Below, piece by piece: positions 1-6,203 of a DNA stretch of 13,183 bases. A model generated the notes under the pieces. The model searched no databases, was not told the origin of the DNA, and saw only the letters and a list, made by a program, of their open reading frames with translations. Location: NCBI GenBank assembly GCA_910578965.1, contig CAJTSP010000071.1:1-13183 (forward strand), given 5' to 3'. How positions within the stretch are numbered: the stretch's first letter is position 1; every line of letters starts with the position of its first letter. Position numbers and translations under genes: made by a program. This DNA comes from an uncultured Oscillospiraceae bacterium (GTDB lineage Bacteria; Bacillota; Clostridia; Oscillospirales; Ruminococcaceae).

Positions 1-36
1 AAGGCGAAATGGCCGGCCCCGAGCCGGACAAGGGCC

Positions 37-128
37 CCTACACTTTCCTTCCTTGCGGCTGCGGCCGCCCGGCGAATATTCGGTGGATCGAATTTTGTTC
101 GGAATCTTTGTTTTCTTATCTCACCGCC
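37..128 (+). repeat. 92-bp intergenic element, left copy, upstream of the transporter operon
   Basis: Aligns with the reverse complement of 3948-4039 over 92 positions with 8 mismatches by hand count. It ends 22 bases before the ATG of the downstream lipoprotein gene. Read toward the gene it contains a GC stem (GCGGC 55-59 with GCCGC 64-68), a CGAAT/GTTCG hairpin (89-93 with 97-101), a CGAATATTCG palindrome (73-82) and a possible closing helix CGGTG (81-85) with CACCG (122-126). No convincing sigma-A promoter is visible in it: TTGTTC at 95-100 and TTATCT at 116-121 are only 15 bases apart. It could be a structured leader, a promoter region duplicated with its neighbour, or a dispersed repeat. 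Confidence 0.85.
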
Positions 129-150
129 GCAAAAAGAGAGGGATTTTATT

Positions 151-1167
151 ATGAAACTGTTTAAGAAATTTGCCGCCGCGGCCCTGGCCGCCGCCCTGGC
201 CGTATCCATGGCCGCCTGTTCGGGCGCTTCTTCCGCCCCGGCCAGCTCCGCCCCCGCCGGCTCCCAGCCCGCCGGTGAAGGCTACCGCATCGCCATTGTG
301 CAGCAGATGGACCACGCTTCGCTGGACGAGATCCGCCGGGCCATTGAGGCCGAGCTGGACGCCAAGGCTGCCGAGCTGGGCGTCAGCATTGAATACGCCG
401 AGTTCAACGGCCAGAACGACGCCACCATGCTAGGCCAGATCGGCACCCAGGTGGTAAGCGACAAATACGACGCGGTGATCCCCATTGCCACCCTGGCGGC
501 CCAGTGCATGCAGACCGCCACCGAGGGTACCGGCATCCCGGTGGTGTTTGCCGCCATCTCGGACCCGGAGGGCGCCGGCCTGACCGCCCAAAACGTTACC
601 GGCACCTCGGACGCCCTGAACACCGCCTTTATTTTGGATATGATGCTTGCCCAAAACCCGGACATCCAGGCGGTGGGGCTGCTGTACAGCCTTTCGGAGG
701 CCAACAGCACCAAGCCCATCGCCGAGGCCAAGGAGTACCTGGCCGCCAAAAATATCAAGGTGGTGGAGGGCACCGGCAACACCAACGACGAGGTGCTTGC
801 GGCGGTGAACAACATGCTGGACCAGGTGGACGCGGTGTTTACCCCCACCGACAACGTGGTGATGGGCGCGGTGCCGGCCTTTGCCGAGACCCTGGCCGAG
901 GCGGGGGTGGCCCACTATACCGGCGCGGATTCGTTTGTGCGGGCCGGCTCGTTTGCCACCTGCGGGGTCAACTACACCGAGCTGGGCGCCTACACCGCCG
1001 ACATGGCGCTGGAAGCCCTTAAGAGCGGCAGCATCCCGGCGGTGCATGTGATGGACGGCGGCATCATTACGGTAAACACCGAGACCGCCGCGGCCCTGGG
1101 GGCCGATTACAGCGTATTTTCCACCATGGCCGGCAGCGTGGTGGAGGTGACCACCACCGGAAACTGA
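151..1167 (+). CDS. ABC transporter substrate-binding lipoprotein (ABC_sub_bind / TrpX-like)
   Basis: Extracytoplasmic solute-binding protein of an ABC importer, 338 residues. The N-terminus is a lipoprotein signal peptide: basic MKLFKK, an alanine-rich hydrophobic stretch and a lipobox ending MAAC with the lipidated cysteine at residue 23. An Ala/Ser/Pro-rich linker of about 20 residues then leads to the mature domain. That domain has the look of the ABC_sub_bind family (Pfam PF04392), including the DAVIPIATLAAQ stretch and the family-typical PVVFAAISDPEGAGL segment. Members tested in streptococci (TrpX) bind tryptophan or related aromatics, but many homologues have no known ligand, so the substrate is left open. 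The ATG is preceded by GAGAGGGA at a 7-base spacing. The permease and ATPase follow downstream. The 92-bp repeated element ends 22 bases before the start and may carry its control. Confidence 0.92.
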   Translation: MKLFKKFAAAALAAALAVSMAACSGASSAPASSAPAGSQPAGEGYRIAIVQQMDHASLDEIRRAIEAELDAKAAELGVSIEYAEFNGQNDATMLGQIGTQVVSDKYDAVIPIATLAAQCMQTATEGTGIPVVFAAISDPEGAGLTAQNVTGTSDALNTAFILDMMLAQNPDIQAVGLLYSLSEANSTKPIAEAKEYLAAKNIKVVEGTGNTNDEVLAAVNNMLDQVDAVFTPTDNVVMGAVPAFAETLAEAGVAHYTGADSFVRAGSFATCGVNYTELGAYTADMALEALKSGSIPAVHVMDGGIITVNTETAAALGADYSVFSTMAGSVVEVTTTGN

Positions 1168-1216
1168 GCGCCCGATCCTGCGCGCCCCATGAAGCTTTGA
1201 GGCCTTTCCTGGCCCC

Positions 1217-1315
1217 CTCCCCTGCCTCGCGCGGACGCAAAACGCGCGGCTGCCTGTTCGGCGGATAGGGGTGAAGACAACGCTCCCCTGCTCCGCGCGG
1301 ACACAAAACGCGCGG
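1217..1315. repeat. Two direct-repeat GC hairpins between lipoprotein and permease genes
   Basis: Two 33-bp units, 1217-1249 and 1283-1315, match at 30 of 33 positions. Each carries a CGCGCG arm, a short A-rich loop (GGACRCAAAA) and a matching CGCGCG arm; in the second copy the stem is CCGCGCG (1293-1299) with CGCGCGG (1309-1315). They lie in the 244-bp gap between the substrate-binding protein and the permease. No T tract follows, so simple termination is unlikely. A role in protecting the 3' end of the upstream lipoprotein mRNA is a plausible inference, since binding proteins are usually needed in excess over permeases. They may equally be a dispersed genomic repeat. Confidence 0.7.
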
Positions 1316-1411
1316 GGCGGGGGCATCCCATTGAAAAGGGCTGTTCAAAAAAGCCGCCCGCCGGCCCGCGTTTGAGCAGCCCCATGACAAAAAGAGGAGT
1401 GACCCCCTGCC

Positions 1412-2353
1412 ATGAGCTCGTTTTTTACCCTGGCCATCCTGCAAAGCGCGCTGGAGCTGGGCTTTATCTACGCGCTGGTGGCCCTGGCCCTGTTTTTAAG
1501 CTACAGCGTGCTGGGCATTGCCGACCTTTCCACCGACGGCTGCTTTGTGCTGGGCTGCGCGGTGGGGGCGGGCACGGCCCTTGCGGGCCACCCGGTGCTG
1601 GCCCTGTTTGCCGCCATGGCGGCGGGGGTCTGTTCCGGCTTTGTAACCGCCTTTTTACAAACCCGGCTGGGAGTGGAAAGCATCCTGGCCGGCATCATCG
1701 TAAACACCGGGCTGTACACGGTAAACCTTGCGGTGATGGGCTTTTCCAGCAACCTCAACCTGTTTAAGGCAGCCACCATTTTTACCGGGGCCCAGCGGCT
1801 GCTGGGCGGGGTGCTGGGCAACTGGTACAAGCTGGCGCTGGCCATGCTCATCACCCTTACGGCGGCCGGGCTGCTGCGGCTTTTCCTTTCTACCCGGCTG
1901 GGGCTCTCGATCCGTGCCACCGGCGACAATGCCGATATGGTGCGCGCCTCCTCCATCAACCCGGCCTTTACCATCACGGTGGGGCTGTGCGTGTCCGGCT
2001 CGCTCACCGCCCTTTCGGGGGCGGTGCTGGCCCAATACCAAAAGGCCTGCGACATCAACCTTGGCACCGGCATGGTTACCATCGCGCTGGCCAGCCTGAT
2101 CATTGGCGAAAGCCTGCTGGGCAAGCAAAAGCTGGGCCGGCGGCTTTTTGCCGCCATACTCGGCAGCGTGATCTACCGGTTTGTGGTGGCGGCAGCCCTG
2201 CGGCTGAATCTGCCGGCCGAGTGCCTCAAGCTGGTGAGCGCGCTGATTGTAGCGGCGGCCATTGCCGCGCCCCAGGCCAAAAAGCTGGCGGCCCTGCGCC
2301 GGCGGCGGGCGCTGGCACGGCCGGCGCAAGGCCGGAAAGGGGGCGAGGGCTGA
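1412..2353 (+). CDS. ABC transporter permease, BPD_transp_2 family (TrpY-like)
   Basis: Membrane-spanning subunit of the importer, 313 residues, largely hydrophobic with roughly eight or more candidate transmembrane segments. The first third carries the family-typical turn LSYSVLGIADLSTDGCF, and the segment ESILAGIIVNTGLYTVNLAVMG follows; both resemble the branched-chain amino acid/ribose permease fold (Pfam PF02653) as found next to ABC_sub_bind proteins. The C-terminus is a short basic cytoplasmic tail (LRRRRALARPAQGRKGGEG). The ATG lies 11-12 bases after an AGAGGAG ribosome binding site. Its stop codon overlaps the ATG of the ATPase (TGATG), so the two are probably translationally coupled. 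The lipoprotein gene is 244 bp upstream, across two hairpins. Confidence 0.92.
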   Translation: MSSFFTLAILQSALELGFIYALVALALFLSYSVLGIADLSTDGCFVLGCAVGAGTALAGHPVLALFAAMAAGVCSGFVTAFLQTRLGVESILAGIIVNTGLYTVNLAVMGFSSNLNLFKAATIFTGAQRLLGGVLGNWYKLALAMLITLTAAGLLRLFLSTRLGLSIRATGDNADMVRASSINPAFTITVGLCVSGSLTALSGAVLAQYQKACDINLGTGMVTIALASLIIGESLLGKQKLGRRLFAAILGSVIYRFVVAAALRLNLPAECLKLVSALIVAAAIAAPQAKKLAALRRRRALARPAQGRKGGEG

Positions 2354-3171
2354 TGCTACGGCTGGAAAGCCTCTCGATGACCTTTGCCCCCGGCACCCCT
2401 AACCAGAAAAAGGCGCTGGACGCGGTAAGCCTGCACCTTGCGCCGGGGGATTTTGCCGCCATCGTGGGTTCCAACGGGGCGGGCAAATCCACCCTGTTCG
2501 GGGCGATTGCGGGCAGCTTTATCCCGGACGAGGGCCGGGTGGTGCTGGATGGGCAGGATGTGACCTTTTTGCCCGAATATAAGCGCAGCCGGCAGATTGG
2601 GCGGCTGTTCCAGGACCCGATGCGCGGCACCGCCCCGCACATGACCATCGAGGAGAACATGGCCCTCGCCTGGCTGCGCACCGCCAAGGCGCAGAACGCC
2701 TTTTTCAGCCGGATTTCTGCCGCCGAGCGCCGGTCCTTCCGGGAACAGCTTGCCCGGCTGGATATGGGCCTCGAGGACCGGATGGCCCAGCCGGTGGGGC
2801 TGCTCTCAGGCGGGCAGCGGCAGGCGCTGACCCTTTTGATGGCCACCTTGGTGACCCCCAAGCTGCTGCTGCTGGACGAGCACACCGCCGCGCTGGATCC
2901 CGCCACCGCCCAAAAGGTACTGGAGCTGACCCGCCGGATTGTGGCCGAGCGGCAAATTACCTGCCTGATGATTACCCACAACCTGCACTCGGCGCTGGAG
3001 CTGGGCAGCCGTACCCTGATGATGGACGCCGGCCGCATCGTGCTGGACCTTGCGGGCGAGGAGCGGCAGGGCCTCACGGTGGAAACGCTTTTAAGGCGAT
3101 TTTATACCGGGGCCGGCCGCGCGCTGGACAACGACCGCATCCTCTTAAGCGAAGGCGGACCGGCGGATTAA
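2353..3171 (+). CDS. ABC transporter ATP-binding protein (TrpZ-like)
   Basis: Cytoplasmic ATPase that powers the importer, 272 residues. Visible nucleotide-binding motifs: Walker A GSNGAGKST (39-47), Q-loop glutamine in LFQDPMRGT (about 88), signature LSGGQRQ (151-157), Walker B LLLLDEH (171-177) followed by the D-loop ALDP, and the switch histidine in MITHNL (209). The DEHTAALDP form, with histidine after the catalytic glutamate, is common in this ATPase subgroup, where most ABC proteins have DEPT. The start is the ATG at 2353 that overlaps the permease stop; the frame is open further upstream, but that part is out of frame with the permease and is not coding. The operon ends here, 36 bp before a strong hairpin terminator. 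Confidence 0.94.
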   Translation: MLRLESLSMTFAPGTPNQKKALDAVSLHLAPGDFAAIVGSNGAGKSTLFGAIAGSFIPDEGRVVLDGQDVTFLPEYKRSRQIGRLFQDPMRGTAPHMTIEENMALAWLRTAKAQNAFFSRISAAERRSFREQLARLDMGLEDRMAQPVGLLSGGQRQALTLLMATLVTPKLLLLDEHTAALDPATAQKVLELTRRIVAERQITCLMITHNLHSALELGSRTLMMDAGRIVLDLAGEERQGLTVETLLRRFYTGAGRALDNDRILLSEGGPAD

Positions 3172-3206
3172 GCCGGGCCGGGATAAGCCATGGAAAAAAC
3201 TGAAAA

Positions 3207-3243
3207 TCCGGGCAGGCCGCAATGGCCTGCCCGGACCTTTTTT
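3207..3243. terminator. Bidirectional intrinsic terminator between convergent genes
   Basis: A perfect 12-bp stem, TCCGGGCAGGCC (3207-3218) with GGCCTGCCCGGA (3224-3235), encloses a GCAAT loop. On the + strand it is followed by CC and six T. On the - strand it is followed by TTTTCAGTTTTTT, so it can stop transcription from both sides. It lies between the + strand ABC ATPase and the - strand ADP-ribosyltransferase-like gene, which converge here. Confidence 0.93.
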
Positions 3244-3308
3244 ATCTTTCCGGGCCTGCGCGGCCCGCAAAGCCGCCCGCCCCAAACAGCGCGCAGGGCA
3301 AAAAGCCC

Positions 3309-3869
3309 TTATTCCGCGCTGTATTGTTCCCATACCTGCGGCAATTTCGATCTGATAAATGCGGCATAAGAGCAGTTTGGGGTTTCTGCCATGCGCTTTT
3401 CCCGCAGATATTCAACACACCGCGAATACCACCATCCCATCTGCCGCTGCGATTTATCCTCAAAACGGCCTATCCTCATTTTGCCCTGCTTTACATAGCC
3501 CATCAACAGGTCATACGCATTTTCCACCCGAAAGCAGCCCGCCACCGCCACAGGCTCTGTTGCCAGCCTTGCAGACGGGATGTTTTTGAAGGGGATCACC
3601 TGATCCTCCTGTGCAAAAACGGTATAGAGGTATCCGCTGACCCCATCGGATACTTCTTTCAGCGCGTTGGGGTACAGTTCGTGGTAGACCGGGACGCCGT
3701 TTTCAAAGCCATAGGGGAACCAATAATAGGGCCTTGTTACCGCGTTGCACAGATAAAACGCGGCAACTACCTCCATTGTGGTCATATATACATACGGCCG
3801 GTCATGATCCGCCTGGTTTGGTTTTAAGACCTTTATATTTCCGGTGCGGCTTCCATGGTACAGGATCAT
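3309..3869 (-). CDS. Arr/DUF3990-like putative ADP-ribosyltransferase-fold protein
   Basis: 186-residue soluble protein without signal peptide or membrane segment. It is not a characterised gene. The N-terminus reads ILYHGSRTGNIKVLKPN, then YVYMTTMEVVAAFY (about 26-39). A YHG-S/T start, a Y-V-Y-x-T strand and an alanine-rich helix are the layout of Arr-type rifampicin ADP-ribosyltransferases and related DUF3990 proteins; His5 and the Tyr of YVYMTT would match the NAD-binding H-Y pair. The PVYHEL stretch may be the next strand, but a third catalytic acid cannot be assigned. The ATG at 3869 is preceded by GAGGAT about 9 bases upstream. Sampled 60-base stretches are 48-52% GC, against about 72% in the transporter lipoprotein gene, which suggests acquisition from elsewhere. 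The right copy of the 92-bp element ends 78 bases upstream. Activity as an enzyme or toxin is inference. Confidence 0.8.
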   Translation of the reverse strand: MILYHGSRTGNIKVLKPNQADHDRPYVYMTTMEVVAAFYLCNAVTRPYYWFPYGFENGVPVYHELYPNALKEVSDGVSGYLYTVFAQEDQVIPFKNIPSARLATEPVAVAGCFRVENAYDLLMGYVKQGKMRIGRFEDKSQRQMGWWYSRCVEYLREKRMAETPNCSYAAFIRSKLPQVWEQYSAE

Positions 3870-3947
3870 AACGGCTTATCCTCAAATTCCGGCCAGCCGG
3901 CAGGCCCATGCCAAAAAAGCGCATGCGCCGAAAGCGGCGGTTCAGGG

Positions 3948-4039
3948 GGCGGTGAGATAAGAAAACAAAGAATCCGAATAAGATTCGATCCACCGAAAAT
4001 TCGCTGGGCGGCTGCAGCCGCAAGGAAGAAAAGTGCAGG
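3948..4039 (-). repeat. 92-bp intergenic element, right (inverted) copy, upstream of the ART-like gene
   Basis: Reverse-complement partner of 37-128 with 84 of 92 positions identical. Read on the - strand it points into the ADP-ribosyltransferase-like gene, just as the left copy points into the transporter gene. Its stems are intact: GCGGC with GCCGC around a TGCA loop (making GCGGCTGCAGCCGC fully palindromic), CGAAT with ATTCG where the left copy has a T-G wobble, and CGGTG with CACCG. The 299-bp gap that holds it (3870-4168) shows no other gene; a GCGCATGCGC palindrome sits at 3919-3928. Confidence 0.85.
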
Positions 4040-4103
4040 AATCCTTAGTGAATTCCAAGCTTTTCTGATGTAGCGGATGCGACTGACCAGTAGAATTTGC
4101 GGC

Positions 4104-4125
4104 TTTGTTTTCTTATGGAACCGCC
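4104..4125 (+). repeat. Partial third copy of the element's gene-proximal end
   Basis: Matches positions 107-128 of the left copy at 19 of 22 bases: TTTGTTTTCTTAT is identical, three bases differ (GGA for CTC), then ACCGCC is identical. It is in direct orientation to the left copy and inverted to the adjacent right copy, so 3948-3969 and 4104-4125 form the ends of a 178-bp inverted pair. The bases between (4040-4103) do not resemble the rest of the 92-bp element. Confidence 0.65.
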
Positions 4126-4146
4126 CCTCAGGGGGTTTGCTTTTTT
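4119..4146 (+). terminator. Possible + strand terminator hairpin
   Basis: AACC (4119-4122) and CCC (4125-4127) pair with GGG (4131-4133) and GGTT (4134-4137) around a TCA loop and a two-base bulge. TGC and six T (4141-4146) follow. No + strand gene ends here, so it either belongs to the repeat element or is fortuitous. It overlaps the partial repeat copy. It lies just beyond the VanW-family stop codon but has no T tract in that gene's direction. Confidence 0.4.
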
Positions 4147-4168
4147 ATCGCAAAGCTGCCCGCCCTTT

Positions 4169-4996
4169 TCAGGCGCCGGACGCATCCGGGGGCGGCTCGG
4201 GCATCTGGTAGGCAAGGCGGGCGTGGTTTTTGCGCAGCAGCTCCTCCGAGAGGCGGCGGCCGGTGCGGGCGTCCACCGTGACGCGCCAGATCTCGTTATT
4301 GCGCCAGACCCCGTCGGCCTCGGTTACAAAGGCCTCGCTGCGGCACTGGATGTGGTAGGCCCGGCCCGGGCGGGCGCTGCAGCGCAGCTCGCCCCGCAGG
4401 TATTCGCCGTCCACATAGGTGATAAGCTGCCAGGTGTGGGGGGTGTCGTTGCGAAAGCGGTAGTCGAGGTAGTTATACAAGATCGAGGTGCCGGTGCCGA
4501 AGGGGATCACCCGGCCATAGTCCGGGAAGAGATCGACCCCGTCGTGATGGTGGTGCTCGGTGATGGTAAGGTCGGTGTGCAGGACCATCCAGTGGATCAG
4601 GTTGGTAAACTGGCACATGCCGCCGCCAATACCCTTGGAGGGCCGGCCGCGGGCGATCACCAGCCCCTCGCGGTAGCCGGCGGCCTTGGTCAGGTCGCCC
4701 ACCAGCTCCCAAAAAGAAAAGACCTCGCCCGGGCGGATGAGCACCCCGTTTACCTTGGGCGCGGCCAGCGCCAGGTTGACCGCCTTGTTTTCCTGAAGTT
4801 GCATGTCCACATCCCCCAGCCGGCGGCGGATGAGGGAGGCGTGCTTATACACGCAGACCGGCAGCTTTTTCTGCTGCTTCTGCCGCGCAAAAACGCCGCG
4901 CATCCGGCGGTTTTGCAGCCTGCGCCGCAAAATCTGCTTTTGGGAGGAAAGATAATAGGTAAAGGGCGAAATTTCGCAAAACAGCTTCCGGGCCAT
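4169..4996 (-). CDS. VanW family protein
   Basis: 275 residues. The central region is the VanW domain (Pfam PF04294). It is recognised from VNGVLIRPGEVFSFWELVG (82-100), the GIGGGMCQFTNLIHWMVLHT run (122-141) with the conserved Cys128, the histidine cluster TEHHHH (146-151), DLFPDYGRVIPFGTGTS, and ILYNYLDYRFRN. The N-terminus RKLFCEISPFTYYLS followed by a basic stretch is usual in the stand-alone clostridial members. No signal peptide is evident. The name comes from an accessory gene of some VanB-type vancomycin resistance clusters, but no function is established and no other van gene is present, so resistance should not be inferred. The ATG has a GAGGTGA ribosome binding site about 7-8 bases upstream. 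It is the last gene of the long - strand run, 227 bp downstream of the histidinol phosphatase, and may have its own promoter (a TACAAT at 5081-5076 lacks a good -35). Confidence 0.9.
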   Translation of the reverse strand: MARKLFCEISPFTYYLSSQKQILRRRLQNRRMRGVFARQKQQKKLPVCVYKHASLIRRRLGDVDMQLQENKAVNLALAAPKVNGVLIRPGEVFSFWELVGDLTKAAGYREGLVIARGRPSKGIGGGMCQFTNLIHWMVLHTDLTITEHHHHDGVDLFPDYGRVIPFGTGTSILYNYLDYRFRNDTPHTWQLITYVDGEYLRGELRCSARPGRAYHIQCRSEAFVTEADGVWRNNEIWRVTVDARTGRRLSEELLRKNHARLAYQMPEPPPDASGA

Positions 4997-5118
4997 GCCG
5001 CGTCACCTCGTTTGTTTAGGCGGGGGCCGCTGGCCCTTGTCCTTTGGCTTGGGCAGTTTTGGCCGCGGCTCCCCTATTGTATATACGGGCCGGGCCGCAA
5101 AAAAGTTTCAAAATTTTT

Positions 5119-5140
5119 GCCCGCCGCTTTTGCGGCGGGC
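5119..5140 (-). terminator. GC hairpin after the his genes, possible terminator
   Basis: Perfect 9-bp stem GCCCGCCGC (5119-5127) with GCGGCGGGC (5132-5140) and a four-base TTTT loop (AAAA on the - strand). It lies 84 bp past the histidinol phosphatase stop on the - strand. What follows there is AAAAATTTTGAAAC and then TTTTTT, so the U tract is not directly attached. It is either a weak terminator or an mRNA 3'-end stabiliser. Confidence 0.45.
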
Positions 5141-5149
5141 GCGGCATGT

Positions 5150-5227
5150 CCCCAAAGGCGTGCCTTTTAGGGCCGGGAGAGGGCTTTGGCGGCAGGCGCA
5201 GCGCACCCCCAAGGGCGTACCTTTTAG
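5150..5227. repeat. Two 21-bp direct repeats overlapping the phosphatase stop codon
   Basis: Units 5150-5170 and 5207-5227 match at 19 of 21 bases; both start CCCCAA and end CCTTTTAG. They are 57 bp apart start to start. The second copy includes the TAA stop of the histidinol phosphatase gene (5224-5226), so the gene's 3' end is set inside the repeat. They may be parts of a dispersed intergenic repeat. Confidence 0.6.
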
Positions 5228-6105
5228 AGCGGCAGGGCCATGGGCCCCGCCGCCCGCTGTACCCAGACCTCGGTATAGCCGGCGGATTTGGCCCACCCGG
5301 CCGCCGCAGTGTAGGCGTAGCGCAGGGCGTTTGCCGAGTGCGCGTCGGCCGTGAGGACAACCCGCCCTCCCCGCGCGCGCCAGGCGCGCAGCAAAAACTG
5401 CGCGGGGTAAGGCTCAGCCAAAAAGCCCCGCGCCATGGCCCCGGTATTGATCTCGATCAGGCTGGCCGCCGGGTCGGCCGCCGCCAGCGCCCGGAGGGCG
5501 GCGCTCCGGTAGCCGGCCGAGGCTTCATCAAATGCCCGCCCGCCCCCGTTGAGCTTGCGGATCAGGTCAAAGTGCCCTATAATGTCCGGCTTTTTCGCCG
5601 CCAGCGCCGCCAGGGTGCGGTAATAATCCTGCACAAGGGCCTGCCCGCTGGCATATTCGGCCACAAGGGCGGCAAAATCCGGCCCCCAGTCTACCGAGAG
5701 CAGCCGGCCGCTTTGGGGGCCGGGCAGCAGATGCACGCTGCCGATCCAGTAATCCCAGTTTTGCGGGGCATATTTAGAGCCCAGCACAGGGCTGCCGCCG
5801 GGCTTCGCCGGTTGCAAAAGGGCAAAGGAGCAGGCGTCCCACTCGATGCCGCACAAAATTTCCAGTCGGCCGGCGTACTTTTTTTGCAGCCGGGCCACCT
5901 CGGCCCGGTAGAGGGGCAGCCGGGCGGCGGGCATGCACCAATCCTGCCCCGGCAGCGGGCTGTGGCCGGAAAAGCCAAGGGTGCAAAACCCCTGCCGAAG
6001 CGCAGCCGCGGCCATCCGGGCAGGGGTGTGCCGGCCGTCGCAAAGGGTGGTGTGGGTATGCACCGTGTTCTGCTGCCAGGGAGCAAGGCCGGGCGGGCGG
6101 GCCAA
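5224..6105 (-). CDS. hisK: Histidinol-phosphatase, PHP family
   Basis: Dephosphorylates L-histidinol phosphate to histidinol, the penultimate stage of histidine synthesis, with a metal centre in a PHP barrel. Visible PHP motifs in order: HTHTTLCDGRHTP at the N-terminus, LGFSGHSPL, the metal-ligand glutamate in CGIEWD, GSVHLL, IIGHFDLIRK, EINTGAMARG, and TADAHSANALRYAY near the C-terminus. The last is usually SDAH; here the serine is Ala, while the Asp-His pair is kept. Homologues start about ten residues before HTHT, and no ATG exists there. I chose the TTG at 6105 (293 residues, GAGG 11 bases upstream). A TTG at 6150 (behind GGAGG) and a GTG at 6063 are alternatives; the frame further upstream is antisense-like shadow over hisIE. 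It lies 98 bp downstream of hisIE on the same strand, which supports the histidine role over other PHP phosphatases. Confidence 0.85.
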   Translation of the reverse strand: MARPPGLAPWQQNTVHTHTTLCDGRHTPARMAAAALRQGFCTLGFSGHSPLPGQDWCMPAARLPLYRAEVARLQKKYAGRLEILCGIEWDACSFALLQPAKPGGSPVLGSKYAPQNWDYWIGSVHLLPGPQSGRLLSVDWGPDFAALVAEYASGQALVQDYYRTLAALAAKKPDIIGHFDLIRKLNGGGRAFDEASAGYRSAALRALAAADPAASLIEINTGAMARGFLAEPYPAQFLLRAWRARGGRVVLTADAHSANALRYAYTAAAGWAKSAGYTEVWVQRAAGPMALPL

Positions 6106-6203
6106 GCCGGCGGCCGCCTCGGGATAAGCTTCTTTTCCTCCGCCCGCCAAGGGCCCTCCGCCCCTATGCCGCTCAGGTGGGCCCGCTGCCTGCCGTACCG
6201 CGC

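Noticed and set aside
430..1326. Long - strand open frame over the ABC lipoprotein gene
   Set aside because: Composition shadow: Gly/His/Arg-rich, no domain, fully antisense to a well-supported gene in GC-rich DNA.
4169..4996. Vancomycin resistance gene call for the VanW-family protein
   Set aside because: Stand-alone VanW-domain proteins are common in clostridia, and no vanR/S/H/A/B/X homologue is present in the window.
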